The notes under the pieces are model-generated. The model was given only the letters and a program-made list of their open reading frames with translations. It ran no database searches and was not told where the DNA came from. Of a stretch of 64,000 bases of DNA, positions 45,752 through 53,608 are shown in pieces. Positions within the stretch are counted from its first letter, which is position 1; each line of letters opens with the position of its first letter. A program made the translations under genes and the position numbers. This DNA comes from Bacteroidales bacterium (GTDB lineage: Bacteria > Bacteroidota > Bacteroidia > Bacteroidales > UBA3663): NCBI GenBank assembly GCA_017449065.1, contig JAFSKF010000033.1, forward strand, positions 20,334 through 84,333, in the 5' to 3' direction.

Positions 45752-45907
45752 TTATTCGTCATCACCCCACAGGGAGTTACGATAGCTGCCGGCAAGATTG
45801 CCATTGGTCTCTTCTGTTTCACCTCCGTAACCAGGCGATCCTGCAAATACTTGTGTTGTCTGTACCATAACAATCTTTATTTCCGGGTTCTGATATGTCT
45901 TTTTCAT
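45752..45907 (-). CDS. 51-residue Bacteroidales peptide
   Basis: A small protein beginning MKKTYQNPEIKIVMVQ and continuing with a Gly/Glu/Thr-rich part (AGSPGYGGETEE) to NSLWGDDE. Short proteins starting MKKxYxxPEIxxV are very frequent beside secreted-protein genes in Bacteroidales. There is no Cys and no signal peptide; function unknown. It lies 57 bases downstream of the 694-residue secreted protein gene on the same strand and before a strong terminator, so the two form a unit. The ATG is at 45905-45907. Confidence 0.65.
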   Translation of the reverse strand: MKKTYQNPEIKIVMVQTTQVFAGSPGYGGETEETNGNLAGSYRNSLWGDDE

Positions 45908-45964
45908 AAATTTGATTTCTTTTTAGTTGAACATTTGTTACTAATCTCTTTTTCCAAGAACAGA

Positions 45965-48049
45965 TTACTTGATCATAATCTTCTTGCCATTCACGATGTA
46001 GAAGCCCTTGGCAGGCTGGCAGACACGCTGACCCTGCAGGTTGTAATAACCGTTAGCCGTTACATCTTCATCCTGAACCGCATTGATTCCTGTCGTTTCG
46101 TCCTCGAAAAGCGGGTAGTATTTGCGGGCACCTGCTGCAGGTTCTGGCAGTTTGGCCAAAGGAATATAAGCCGTGTTAGCACCTACCGTGAACGCATTCG
46201 CATTCTTATAGAAGCCAAGTCCATTTGTAGCATCGTTCATCAGCACCCAACCTGTTCCTGCTGCTATTTCGGTTGCTGCGGTAACACCTGTCAGGATGTT
46301 ATCCGATACGTCCGTCGAACTGCTGGCAACAACAGGGATTGTCACGGTACCTGCACTTCCCTTCAACAGCAAACCAGTATTAGCAGGAACAGTTCCGCCT
46401 TTGACTGTTGTTTTCTCCAGGACACCATTATCTCCACCAGTAACGATATAAGCATCTGTCAATCCTGTCGCATTCTCCAAGTCAAGAGCGTATGGGCAGC
46501 AGTAGGTTGCCCAGCCAGCATCGGAAATAGTCTTTGTCTCCTTATAAGGAATCAGAGTCAGATAGTCAATTCGCGCCTGACTATTGTTTGAATACACTCT
46601 AGCCCCTTGGAATGCGACAAAGTATCCTTCTGGTACTGTAATTATCGCGTTAAAATTAGCATAATTATTTTTTACTATGCTGAATGTTTCTACAGGATCA
46701 CCTAAAGATGCAACATCGTTTGTGACATACACGTAAACTTTATCAGCATCACCAGGAGTATTACCATTGTAATAAGGCATATTCAATTCATAAACACCTG
46801 CAGACAGAGCTGGGGTATAGAGTGTTGCATACGAAGCAGAGCTGTTGGATATGCGACCTACAGTATTATTAGAACGCGAAATACCCGTTTCCGTAACTGT
46901 TGCAGAACCGCCAGAACGTGATAATGTCTCGAATTCATAGAAGTAAGAAATACCTGATGCAGTGAAAGCTACATCAATATTTCCGGCAGAAGTAATATTT
47001 TTACCATAGTCTGCATTCGTTTCATACCATTGGTTATTGAATTTTTTGAATTTGTTCCAGTAAACAGTTGTGCTGCCATCTGTATAGGCATTGCCCTCTG
47101 CCAAAGTTCCCAAAGCTGTTTCGCCATTCTTAGCTGTAACAGTATAAGCCACCTTATCATACTCGCTGAACACAAGAGTGATAACATTGTTGGCTGCTGT
47201 TGATGTGGCAGCAGTGCTTGTATTACCAGAAGCATAAACATACTTCTTAGAACTGTCACCATTATAAAATGTAGCCATATCAGAAGCCGAAGCAGTATAG
47301 GTTTCACCAACATAGGTGTCATATACTGCATCTGCTTTCAAGGTTGTTCCTTCCGCATTCTGATATTTTACAGTGTAAGTAGTTGCCGATGCAGTGGTGA
47401 ATGTACCTTTCAAGGTTGCAGTTTTGGACACAGTTAAAGTCCTACTTAAATTCATGCCTATTGCAAAAGAAATGTAGTCTTCATTATTGGCTATTGCAGA
47501 CTCAACGTATGTGGTCACATCAACATCAAAATTTTTTGTAGTGTTGTTGCAACTCAAACCTGAATAACCCGAACCTAACGGCTGAAAAGATTCCGTATCA
47601 GTAACTGTTCCATCCAAAGTGCCTTTATTGCTTCCGTTATTTGTTAAAGTTGCTTGTGTCACTGTATTAGCTGACCAATCGCTATTATAGCCTACGGCAT
47701 ATATATTGTAGCAATTGTCACTTGAAGTCGTTGTAAATTTAAACGTTACACTTGTAAGAGAACCTGAAGCATTCTTTATGTCTGAAAGAGCAAATTTGAA
47801 TAATGCAAGTTTACCTCCTGTGTTAAATTTAATAGAACCTTCTGCACTTGAAGATCCGTCATTACGGAATTGTGTGTTTGATGCGTAAAGGTTGTCGATA
47901 TCAGACCCATTGTAATTTGTAGTAGAGTTGGCCAAGTCAACGTAAGCACACTCACTTACAGAGATGTTTACATCATCTGCCCACACACTTGCTCCACTCG
48001 CAAGCATTCCGGCTGCGACGAGGAGCGTTTTCAGTAAATGTTTTTTCAT
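45965..48049 (-). CDS. Large secreted protein with CBM96/DNRLRE-like N-domain and secretion tail
   Basis: A 694-residue exported protein. Signal peptide about 1-24 (ends ASVWA). Residues about 25-220 resemble the DNRLRE/CBM96 jellyroll found on surface and fibrous proteins; about 220-300 contains a MucBP-like repeat (TVKYQNAEGTTLKADAVYDTYVGETYTASA); about 365-500 another beta-rich domain; about 505-635 a further beta domain. The end, YYNLQGQRVCQPAKGFYIVNGKKIMIK region, is the C-terminal tail typical of Bacteroidales secreted proteins and similar to type IX sorting tails. It is Ser/Thr/Asn-rich and contains only scattered Cys. No enzyme motif is visible. The leader is about 370 bases long and structured. 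Confidence 0.75.
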   Translation of the reverse strand: MKKHLLKTLLVAAGMLASGASVWADDVNISVSECAYVDLANSTTNYNGSDIDNLYASNTQFRNDGSSSAEGSIKFNTGGKLALFKFALSDIKNASGSLTSVTFKFTTTSSDNCYNIYAVGYNSDWSANTVTQATLTNNGSNKGTLDGTVTDTESFQPLGSGYSGLSCNNTTKNFDVDVTTYVESAIANNEDYISFAIGMNLSRTLTVSKTATLKGTFTTASATTYTVKYQNAEGTTLKADAVYDTYVGETYTASASDMATFYNGDSSKKYVYASGNTSTAATSTAANNVITLVFSEYDKVAYTVTAKNGETALGTLAEGNAYTDGSTTVYWNKFKKFNNQWYETNADYGKNITSAGNIDVAFTASGISYFYEFETLSRSGGSATVTETGISRSNNTVGRISNSSASYATLYTPALSAGVYELNMPYYNGNTPGDADKVYVYVTNDVASLGDPVETFSIVKNNYANFNAIITVPEGYFVAFQGARVYSNNSQARIDYLTLIPYKETKTISDAGWATYCCPYALDLENATGLTDAYIVTGGDNGVLEKTTVKGGTVPANTGLLLKGSAGTVTIPVVASSSTDVSDNILTGVTAATEIAAGTGWVLMNDATNGLGFYKNANAFTVGANTAYIPLAKLPEPAAGARKYYPLFEDETTGINAVQDEDVTANGYYNLQGQRVCQPAKGFYIVNGKKIMIK

Positions 48050-48153
48050 TTTGTTTTTTGTTTGTTAGATTGGTTAATAATTTATAGGGATTAACTCTAA
48101 GAATCGGAGAAGGATGATAGGAATCATGGTAAAATGATGGGCTTCGTATATAC

Positions 48154-48421
48154 AAAAAGAAGACGCGGAACTGAAGTAAGTTCTACATCTTTCGATTGAG
48201 GCCCTGAGACTGCCCACGTTTAAAGATATAGTGATACATCAATCCCACGCCAAAAGCGTGAGAGATTCACTATGCCATCTTGTAAACGTTATGAAATTTC
48301 TCAGGTTTCAATCGACAAGACGAAGCACAATGCTTCTCATTTTTTACCGATAAAATGGAGAATCGGATCCACTGACCCGTTTGTAACCTCATGCCCCAAC
48401 GGACACGGATTCACAAACTCC
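48154..48421 (-). ncRNA. Structured leader RNA or small RNA of unknown class
   Basis: About 268 bases between a strong promoter and the secreted-protein gene, with strong self-complementarity on the transcribed strand. A long rod is formed by 48308-48314 with 48193-48199 (7 bp), 48299-48305 with 48203-48209 (7 bp), 48277-48289 with 48216-48227 (12 bp, one bulge), 48267-48273 with 48228-48234 (7 bp), and the tip 48256-48260 with 48246-48250. Separate small hairpins lie at 48322-48336 (GAAGC/GCTTC) and near the 5' end (48418-48421 with 48357-48360). A weak hairpin at 48168-48183 followed nine bases later by U5 could be a partial terminator. I do not recognise the class. Confidence 0.65.
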
Positions 48422-48425
48422 GCCG

Positions 48426-48457
48426 CAAAGATAAGGAATAATTTTTAATTTGCCAAA
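48426..48457 (-). promoter_or_regulatory. Promoter for the structured RNA / secreted protein transcript
   Basis: On the minus strand TTTG (48454-48457), 20 bases, TATCTTTG (48426-48433): a full match to the Bacteroidetes consensus. The start should be near 48420, placing a 370-base leader before the ATG at 48049. Confidence 0.82.
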
Positions 48458-48571
48458 ACTTTTATGCAAAAAAATCTGGAACTATAACAATTATTCCATA
48501 TATTTGCACAAAAAAACATATTTTATGTGTTTATGATTTTTTCGTTCTTTATACTGCCGGTACAACTTCTT

Positions 48572-48830
48572 CTATACCCAATCGACACATTGCACACCCG
48601 GCATTTCCCCGAAGTGCTTAATGTTGTGTGTAACAACTGTCTATCTCCTTTGGCTCTTGCAGATGACGTTCCACAGCGTTACTGTGAAGTGCGCCATAGG
48701 TAAGTTCAGCAATAGTAACTTCAGAAGCAAAAATTTGATTAGCAGGGGTCTCTGCTATGTGTTTAGCAACTTCACCACGATGATGGAAAAGCTCAATCCA
48801 TATATCAGTATCGAGAATATAGCCTTTCAT
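48572..48830 (-). pseudogene. Broken VapC-type PIN-domain toxin
   Basis: The first 60-odd residues are a normal PIN domain start (Asp in ILDTDIWIELF, Glu in EVTIAELTYG). The reading frame then stops at 48618, but the other frame of the same strand continues with TVVTHNIKHFGEMPGVQCVDWV (stop at 48572-48574), the typical VapC C-terminus. About 40-50 residues between the two, including the central acidic residues, are missing, so this is a deletion with frame loss. The antitoxin gene next to it is intact. Confidence 0.75.
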
Positions 48831-48836
48831 GTCAGT

Positions 48837-49100
48837 TTAATCATCAAGGTTAATTTCACGATTGCCAGGTCGGTTGTCGTTACGATGTTTCATCATCTGA
48901 TAATACTCTTCACCTTCAGCGTCCGACCAACTGCCTGCCAGACGGAGGAAATTAGCTTTACGTTCTTCCGCATCCAAATCCGGAACTATATATTTATATT
49001 TCGGCATTACCAACTTGTTGGCAAGCCATTCGCGATCCCTCTGCGACAGGGATAACCCCTGCAGATAATTCCATAGATTATTCAAAGCAAACGTAGTCAT
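48837..49100 (-). CDS. Antitoxin of a broken toxin-antitoxin pair
   Basis: An 87-residue protein of the small Bacteroidales antitoxin type. It begins with a helix WNYLQGLSLSQRDREWLANKL and ends in an unstructured acidic tail (REINLDD) that usually wraps the toxin. It sits 6 bases upstream of the broken PIN toxin gene, with a TATCTTTG box at 49120-49127 as its likely promoter. Confidence 0.7.
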   Translation of the reverse strand: MTTFALNNLWNYLQGLSLSQRDREWLANKLVMPKYKYIVPDLDAEERKANFLRLAGSWSDAEGEEYYQMMKHRNDNRPGNREINLDD

Positions 49101-49221
49101 AAATGTTGTTTTTACGGCGCAAAGATAATAACAAAAATGATATGTTGCAACATTTCATCGAAATATTTTAAAAATGAAATCCTTCCTGTCTGGACGAAAT
49201 ATTTATTTTTGTAGGGAAAAA

Positions 49222-49253
49222 TTTGGTGTTTTGGCGATAAGTGCTTATATTTG
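49222..49253 (+). promoter_or_regulatory. Promoter of the serpin operon
   Basis: TTTG (49222-49225), 20 bases, TATATTTG (49246-49253). Start near 49260; leader of about 55 bases to the serpin ATG. Confidence 0.8.
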
Positions 49254-49315
49254 CGCACAAAAATTAAACCTGCTAAAGAAAGAGGCATCTAACTTATAAC
49301 AGAAACTACTGAACA

Positions 49316-50515
49316 ATGAAAAAGATAATGATTACGGCACTGCTGGCTGTCACAACGATGGCCGCCGCCACAGCAAAGACGAAAAACAATGCAGACGCAT
49401 GGGACGTAGCCTGCCGCCTGCTGCAAGCAGAAAAACAAATGCAGCAGGGAGGAAAGGAGGCTCCCAACCTGTGCGTATCGCCCCTCAGCCTGGAACTGGC
49501 TCTGGCAATGGTGGCAGAAGGCGCATCGGGCGAAACCGCCACGGAACTCAGCTCGCTCCTACCCGCCAACGTGACGAACCTTTCGAAGGAACTGACCTCC
49601 GACGGACAAACCCTTACGGCTGCCAACAGCATCTGGGTGAATCAGGACATTGCCACAAACGTGAAGAAGAAATTCATTAAGAATAACGTGAAGAAATACG
49701 ATGCTGAGGTGACCCGCCTCGCCTTCAATCCTGCAGCGGTAGCCCGCATCAACCTGTGGTGCAAAGACAAAACCCGGGGGCTGATTCCAAGCATCATCAG
49801 CCAACTGAACGCAGACGATAAGATGGTGCTGGTGAATGCACTGTACTTTAAGGCTGAATGGAAAAACGAATTCAAAAAGAACCAGACCCACGACAGGCCT
49901 TTCCATTTGTCCGACGGGTCGGACATCGAAGTACCCATGATGCTGCAAACCAGCCATCTGTCGTATGCAGAAGACGACTACTGCCAGGCAGTGGGTCTGC
50001 CATACAAGCAAAAGGCAGACGAACAGAGCGGAGAGCCTATCGAAAAAACACAGTATGCGATGTATGTACTGCTGCCCAAAGAAGGCATCCGGATTACCGA
50101 CTTCGTCAACCGGCAACTTTCAGCCAGCTACTGGAAACAGCTGAAGTTCGGTGCAGAAGAACAGGTGCGGCTGCAGTTGCCCAAATGGGAAAACAACTAC
50201 AGCACCAGCCTGGTGCGCCCGCTGCAACAGATGGGCATTCAGCGCATCTTCTCCCCGAAGGCACAGTTCGGAGGCATTAGCAAAACCCCGCTTACGGTGG
50301 GCGACATCCTGCAAAAGACCTATATCAAGGTGGATGAGAAAGGAACGGAAGCCGCAGCCGCAACGGCTGTCATCATGCGGCTGACCAGTGCTGCCCCTGC
50401 CAAGAAGCGTCCAATAGAAATGACGGTCGATCGCCCGTTCGTATATTTCCTGGTGGAAACCACCACGAATACGCCGGTCTTTGCCGGCATCGTAATGAAC
50501 CCGAAAACAAAGTAA
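49316..50515 (+). CDS. Secreted serpin (serine-protease inhibitor)
   Basis: A 399-residue serpin with signal peptide (MKKIMITALLAVTTMAAATA). Family marks include LCVSPLSLELALAMVAEGASGETATEL at the N-terminus, the NALYFKAEWKNEF strand and the C-terminal VDRPFVYFLVE. The reactive-loop hinge GTEAAAAT (343-350) is the form required for inhibition, so it should be an active suicide inhibitor; counting from the hinge, P1-P1' is about Thr357-Ser358, suited to elastase-like rather than trypsin-like proteases. It is exported, probably to the periplasm or surface. Two bases separate it from the MoxR gene. Confidence 0.9.
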   Translation: MKKIMITALLAVTTMAAATAKTKNNADAWDVACRLLQAEKQMQQGGKEAPNLCVSPLSLELALAMVAEGASGETATELSSLLPANVTNLSKELTSDGQTLTAANSIWVNQDIATNVKKKFIKNNVKKYDAEVTRLAFNPAAVARINLWCKDKTRGLIPSIISQLNADDKMVLVNALYFKAEWKNEFKKNQTHDRPFHLSDGSDIEVPMMLQTSHLSYAEDDYCQAVGLPYKQKADEQSGEPIEKTQYAMYVLLPKEGIRITDFVNRQLSASYWKQLKFGAEEQVRLQLPKWENNYSTSLVRPLQQMGIQRIFSPKAQFGGISKTPLTVGDILQKTYIKVDEKGTEAAAATAVIMRLTSAAPAKKRPIEMTVDRPFVYFLVETTTNTPVFAGIVMNPKTK

Positions 50516-50517
50516 TT

Positions 50518-51579
50518 ATGGGCATCAACATAAACACCCGACGCCTGCTCCGCATCCTGGAGGTCACACCCGCCAGCCAGAACATCATGCTGGTGGGAAA
50601 GCACGGCATCGGAAAATCGGAAATCCTGACCCGCTTCTACCAGCAAAAAGGCATGAAGGTGGTGGTGCTGTTCTTAGGACAGATGGCTGATCCGGGCGAC
50701 CTGATCGGACTGCCGCAACAAGCAGACAACCGCACCCATTTCGTGCCGCCCTTCTGGTGGCCTGACGACAATCAGCCCATCGTGCTCTTTTTAGACGAAC
50801 TGAACCGTGCCCGCCCGGAACTGCTGCAAACCGTGATGGATCTGGTGCTGAACCGCACCTTAGCCGGACGGCAGTTGCCCCCAGGAAGCCGCATCATTGC
50901 CGCCGTGAACGAAGGCGACGAGTATCAGCTGACCCACCTCGACCCGGCGCTGGTTTCGCGCTTTAACGTTTATAACTTCTGTCCGACGGTGCAGGAATGG
51001 CTGCAATGGGCAGAAGAAGAGAAACTCGACCCGCGCGTGGTGCGTTTTATCTCCTTAGAAGGACATTGGTTAGACGGCATGGAGGGACAAGCCGGCATCG
51101 ATACGGGCTTCGACAAGACGCCCGACCGCCGTGCATGGAAACGGGTGTCGGACGCCATCCTGCCCTATCCGGACCTGGCGGAAGAAGACATCGACCTGCT
51201 GGCGGGCATGGTAGGACCCCAAGCCGCCAGCCGCTTCATGGGAAGCCTGACGGGTCATGCAATATTGACTGGTGCGGAAGTGCTGCAGCATTTCGAACAG
51301 CACGAGGCTACCCTCCGCAAATACCTGCTGCACCAGTTGGCGATGGTCAACGAGTCGGTTTTCCGCCATCTGGAAGTGGCTGCCTCCGACGCTCCGGCAG
51401 AATATGCCCTCAACCTGAACCTCTATTTAGACCTTTTGGTCGATATGCAGTCGAAGGAAGCCATCGCCCACCTGGCGAACCTGTTTGAAAGCGGAAGCTA
51501 CCCGAAAGCCGTTCTCTTCATTTCGGAGAAGGCGCCGCAGGTGGCACAGAAACTCATGACGTTCATTGCAGAACTGTAA
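50518..51579 (+). CDS. MoxR-type AAA+ ATPase
   Basis: A 353-residue ATPase: Walker A GKHGIGKS (27-34), Walker B VLFLDELNRA with Asp93/Glu94, sensor 1 Asn in IIAAVNEGDEY and an arginine finger in PALVSRFNVY. MoxR proteins act as chaperones with VWA-domain partners; the partner gene follows 6 bases later. Most MoxR-VWA pairs stand alone or with regulatory genes; here the pair is attached to a serpin. Confidence 0.88.
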   Translation: MGININTRRLLRILEVTPASQNIMLVGKHGIGKSEILTRFYQQKGMKVVVLFLGQMADPGDLIGLPQQADNRTHFVPPFWWPDDNQPIVLFLDELNRARPELLQTVMDLVLNRTLAGRQLPPGSRIIAAVNEGDEYQLTHLDPALVSRFNVYNFCPTVQEWLQWAEEEKLDPRVVRFISLEGHWLDGMEGQAGIDTGFDKTPDRRAWKRVSDAILPYPDLAEEDIDLLAGMVGPQAASRFMGSLTGHAILTGAEVLQHFEQHEATLRKYLLHQLAMVNESVFRHLEVAASDAPAEYALNLNLYLDLLVDMQSKEAIAHLANLFESGSYPKAVLFISEKAPQVAQKLMTFIAEL

Positions 51580-51585
51580 GACCCG

Positions 51586-52701
51586 ATGACCCCCAAAGAA
51601 ATGTTGCACGAAATAGCAGAAAACTGGTTCCTGCAGGAGCCGGCTTTCTACTCGCTGCTATGCCTGCAGCAGGAGGTGGAGAATCCGCACATCGAGTGCC
51701 CCATCCGATGCGGCGAAGGGCGTATTGAATACAATCCGCTCCTGCTCGCCCGTAAAAACTACAAAGAAACGGAACTGCTGCTGCGCATCGAAATGATACG
51801 CCTGTTCCTGAAGCATCCGTATGAGCGACGCCCCGAAGGATGCAGCGGCGAAACCATCGCCCTGGGCAGCGACTGCACCATTGCAGACGGCTACTGCCTG
51901 CTGAAGGAAGCCGGTGCGCTGAAGGGACCGGGTTACTATCACCTGCCCATGGGCGAATGCTACGAGTGGTATTGCAAGCAGATCGAAAACCAAAAGGAAA
52001 AGGAACCCGACCGGGATTCGTCGGACAATGCCTCGAATACATCGAACCGCCAGAAGTCGGAGTTCTGGCACGACGATTCGCTCATGCAGATACGCATCAA
52101 CGAACTCATTGAACGCACCACCGACTGGGGCTCGCTTTCCGGCGACATCGTGGAACGCATTCAGGCTTCGACCCGTGCCCGCCTGAACCGCAGCATGGTG
52201 TTTCAGGGTTTCAAGAGCAATCTGCTGTCGTCGAACCGCACGCTGACCCGCATGCGCCCCAACCGGCGCACGGGATTCCTGCAGATGGGCAGCCGCCGCC
52301 AAATCGAAGCCCGGCTGCTGGTGGCCGTCGATGCCAGCGCCAGCATCGACACCGAAACGCTTTCCCGTTTCTACAGCATCCTGAACCGGTTGTTCCTGAA
52401 CAGCGATATCGACATCGACGTGGTGAGCTTCGATACCACCTTGGGAGAGATCCGCCCGATGAGACAAGTGGAACTCAGCATCGACGTGAACGGACGCGGC
52501 GGAACAGACTTCCAGCCCGTCGTGGATTACTTCACGGCATCCTCAGCCTACGACGGACTCATGATCCTCACCGACGGAGAAGCGCCGCCTCCCGTTGTGG
52601 AACGGAAAACGGCGCCTATTCTTTGGGTATGCAAAGACGAACCAGCCTACAATGCGCACCGCCGCTGGATGGAACGCACAGGCAGATGCTGCTGGGTGTA
52701 G
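51586..52701 (+). CDS. VWA protein with degenerate metallopeptidase-like N-domain
   Basis: A 371-residue protein like the DUF2201/YcdT family: an N-terminal putative metallopeptidase domain followed by a VWA domain. At the position of the peptidase HExxH the sequence reads RIEMIR (67-72), keeping the Glu but losing both His, so that domain is probably inactive. The VWA MIDAS is DASAS (249-253), with GGTDF and TDGEAP later: complete for metal binding. It is the usual partner of the MoxR ATPase upstream. The linker about 134-160 is charged. Confidence 0.82.
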   Translation: MTPKEMLHEIAENWFLQEPAFYSLLCLQQEVENPHIECPIRCGEGRIEYNPLLLARKNYKETELLLRIEMIRLFLKHPYERRPEGCSGETIALGSDCTIADGYCLLKEAGALKGPGYYHLPMGECYEWYCKQIENQKEKEPDRDSSDNASNTSNRQKSEFWHDDSLMQIRINELIERTTDWGSLSGDIVERIQASTRARLNRSMVFQGFKSNLLSSNRTLTRMRPNRRTGFLQMGSRRQIEARLLVAVDASASIDTETLSRFYSILNRLFLNSDIDIDVVSFDTTLGEIRPMRQVELSIDVNGRGGTDFQPVVDYFTASSAYDGLMILTDGEAPPPVVERKTAPILWVCKDEPAYNAHRRWMERTGRCCWV

Positions 52702-52712
52702 GAATAAACGGC

Positions 52713-53474
52713 TTAAACAAAAATAAGTTTCAGCCGCTTACCGGAAGTTCTCATCTCTTCATAGCGTTCCCGGTTCAGACGATAATAGATGTTGCGTCCC
52801 TTGTGCGGAAGCATATCAAGCACGCCTGAGTCGAGCACCTTACGGGCAAAATTACGACGGTCGAAATTCTTACCGAGCACCTCTTCATAAACATGTTGAA
52901 CCGCAGTCATCGAGAATACTTCCGGCAACAGGTCGAAGGCAATAGGCTCGAAACAAATCTCTTCCTGCAAACGGTGGTAGGCACGCTTGACAATCTCATC
53001 GTGATCGAAAGCCAGGAAATGGAATCCGTTTGGCATGTGACCGATTACTTCAATCACTTCATGGAAATTCACCCATTGTGCCGCCTGCGCATCGTCGCCG
53101 CCTTTCACTGGTGTCGGATTAACTAATGCATAGAATGCATCGGTAATCACAACCCCGCGCGGATCGCGTCCCGGAGTGCTGAACGTACCGAGTTCTGCCA
53201 TAAAATTGACATGTAAGCCCGTCTCTTCTTCCAATTCACGCCGGGCACAGTCTTGCAGGCTTTCGTTTCTTTCACTGATCACGAAGCCGTCTTCATCGGT
53301 GGTACTCTTAATCTGTATAAAGCCACCAGGCAAAGCCATCTTGCCGCTGAAGGGCTCGATTCCTCGTTCTATGAGCAGAATCTTCAAATCTCCCGCTTTC
53401 ATGTCGAATCCGAAGATTACACAATCGGCCGTCACAGCAGGTCTTGGATATTTATATCCGAAATTGGGTTTCAT
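52713..53474 (-). CDS. NUDIX hydrolase with winged-helix C-domain (NrtR-like)
   Basis: A 253-residue protein. The NUDIX box starts at GGFIQIK and ends at CARRELEEETGL, but about 15 extra residues (STTDEDGFVIS region) lie between the first glycine and the conserved Glu block, an insertion relative to the usual GX5EX7REUXEEXGU spacing. The C-terminal 80 residues (from about 170) form a winged helix with FDRRNFARKVLDSGVL. Proteins with this layout are ADP-ribose-binding repressors (NrtR) or sugar-related regulators. ATG 53472-53474 is preferred. It converges with the VWA gene (12 bases apart). Confidence 0.78.
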   Translation of the reverse strand: MKPNFGYKYPRPAVTADCVIFGFDMKAGDLKILLIERGIEPFSGKMALPGGFIQIKSTTDEDGFVISERNESLQDCARRELEEETGLHVNFMAELGTFSTPGRDPRGVVITDAFYALVNPTPVKGGDDAQAAQWVNFHEVIEVIGHMPNGFHFLAFDHDEIVKRAYHRLQEEICFEPIAFDLLPEVFSMTAVQHVYEEVLGKNFDRRNFARKVLDSGVLDMLPHKGRNIYYRLNRERYEEMRTSGKRLKLIFV

Positions 53475-53608
53475 CTTTAAATAGTGGTTAAAGTGACGCA
53501 AAGTTATACTATTATTTTTAATCTGTGTCTCTATTTAATTATTTTTAACATATTTAATTTCATTTTCTCCCCTTTTCTCCTTACATTTGCATCCAAAATC
53601 CAACAATT

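Noticed and set aside
48154..48421. tmRNA, RNase P RNA, SRP RNA or 6S RNA
   Set aside because: None of the conserved cores I know (for example GAGGAAAGTCCGGGC for RNase P, the tRNA-like ends of tmRNA, the SRP tetraloop) is present. 6S RNA is shorter, with one rod and a central bubble; not excluded by sequence alone but the extra 5' domain speaks against it.
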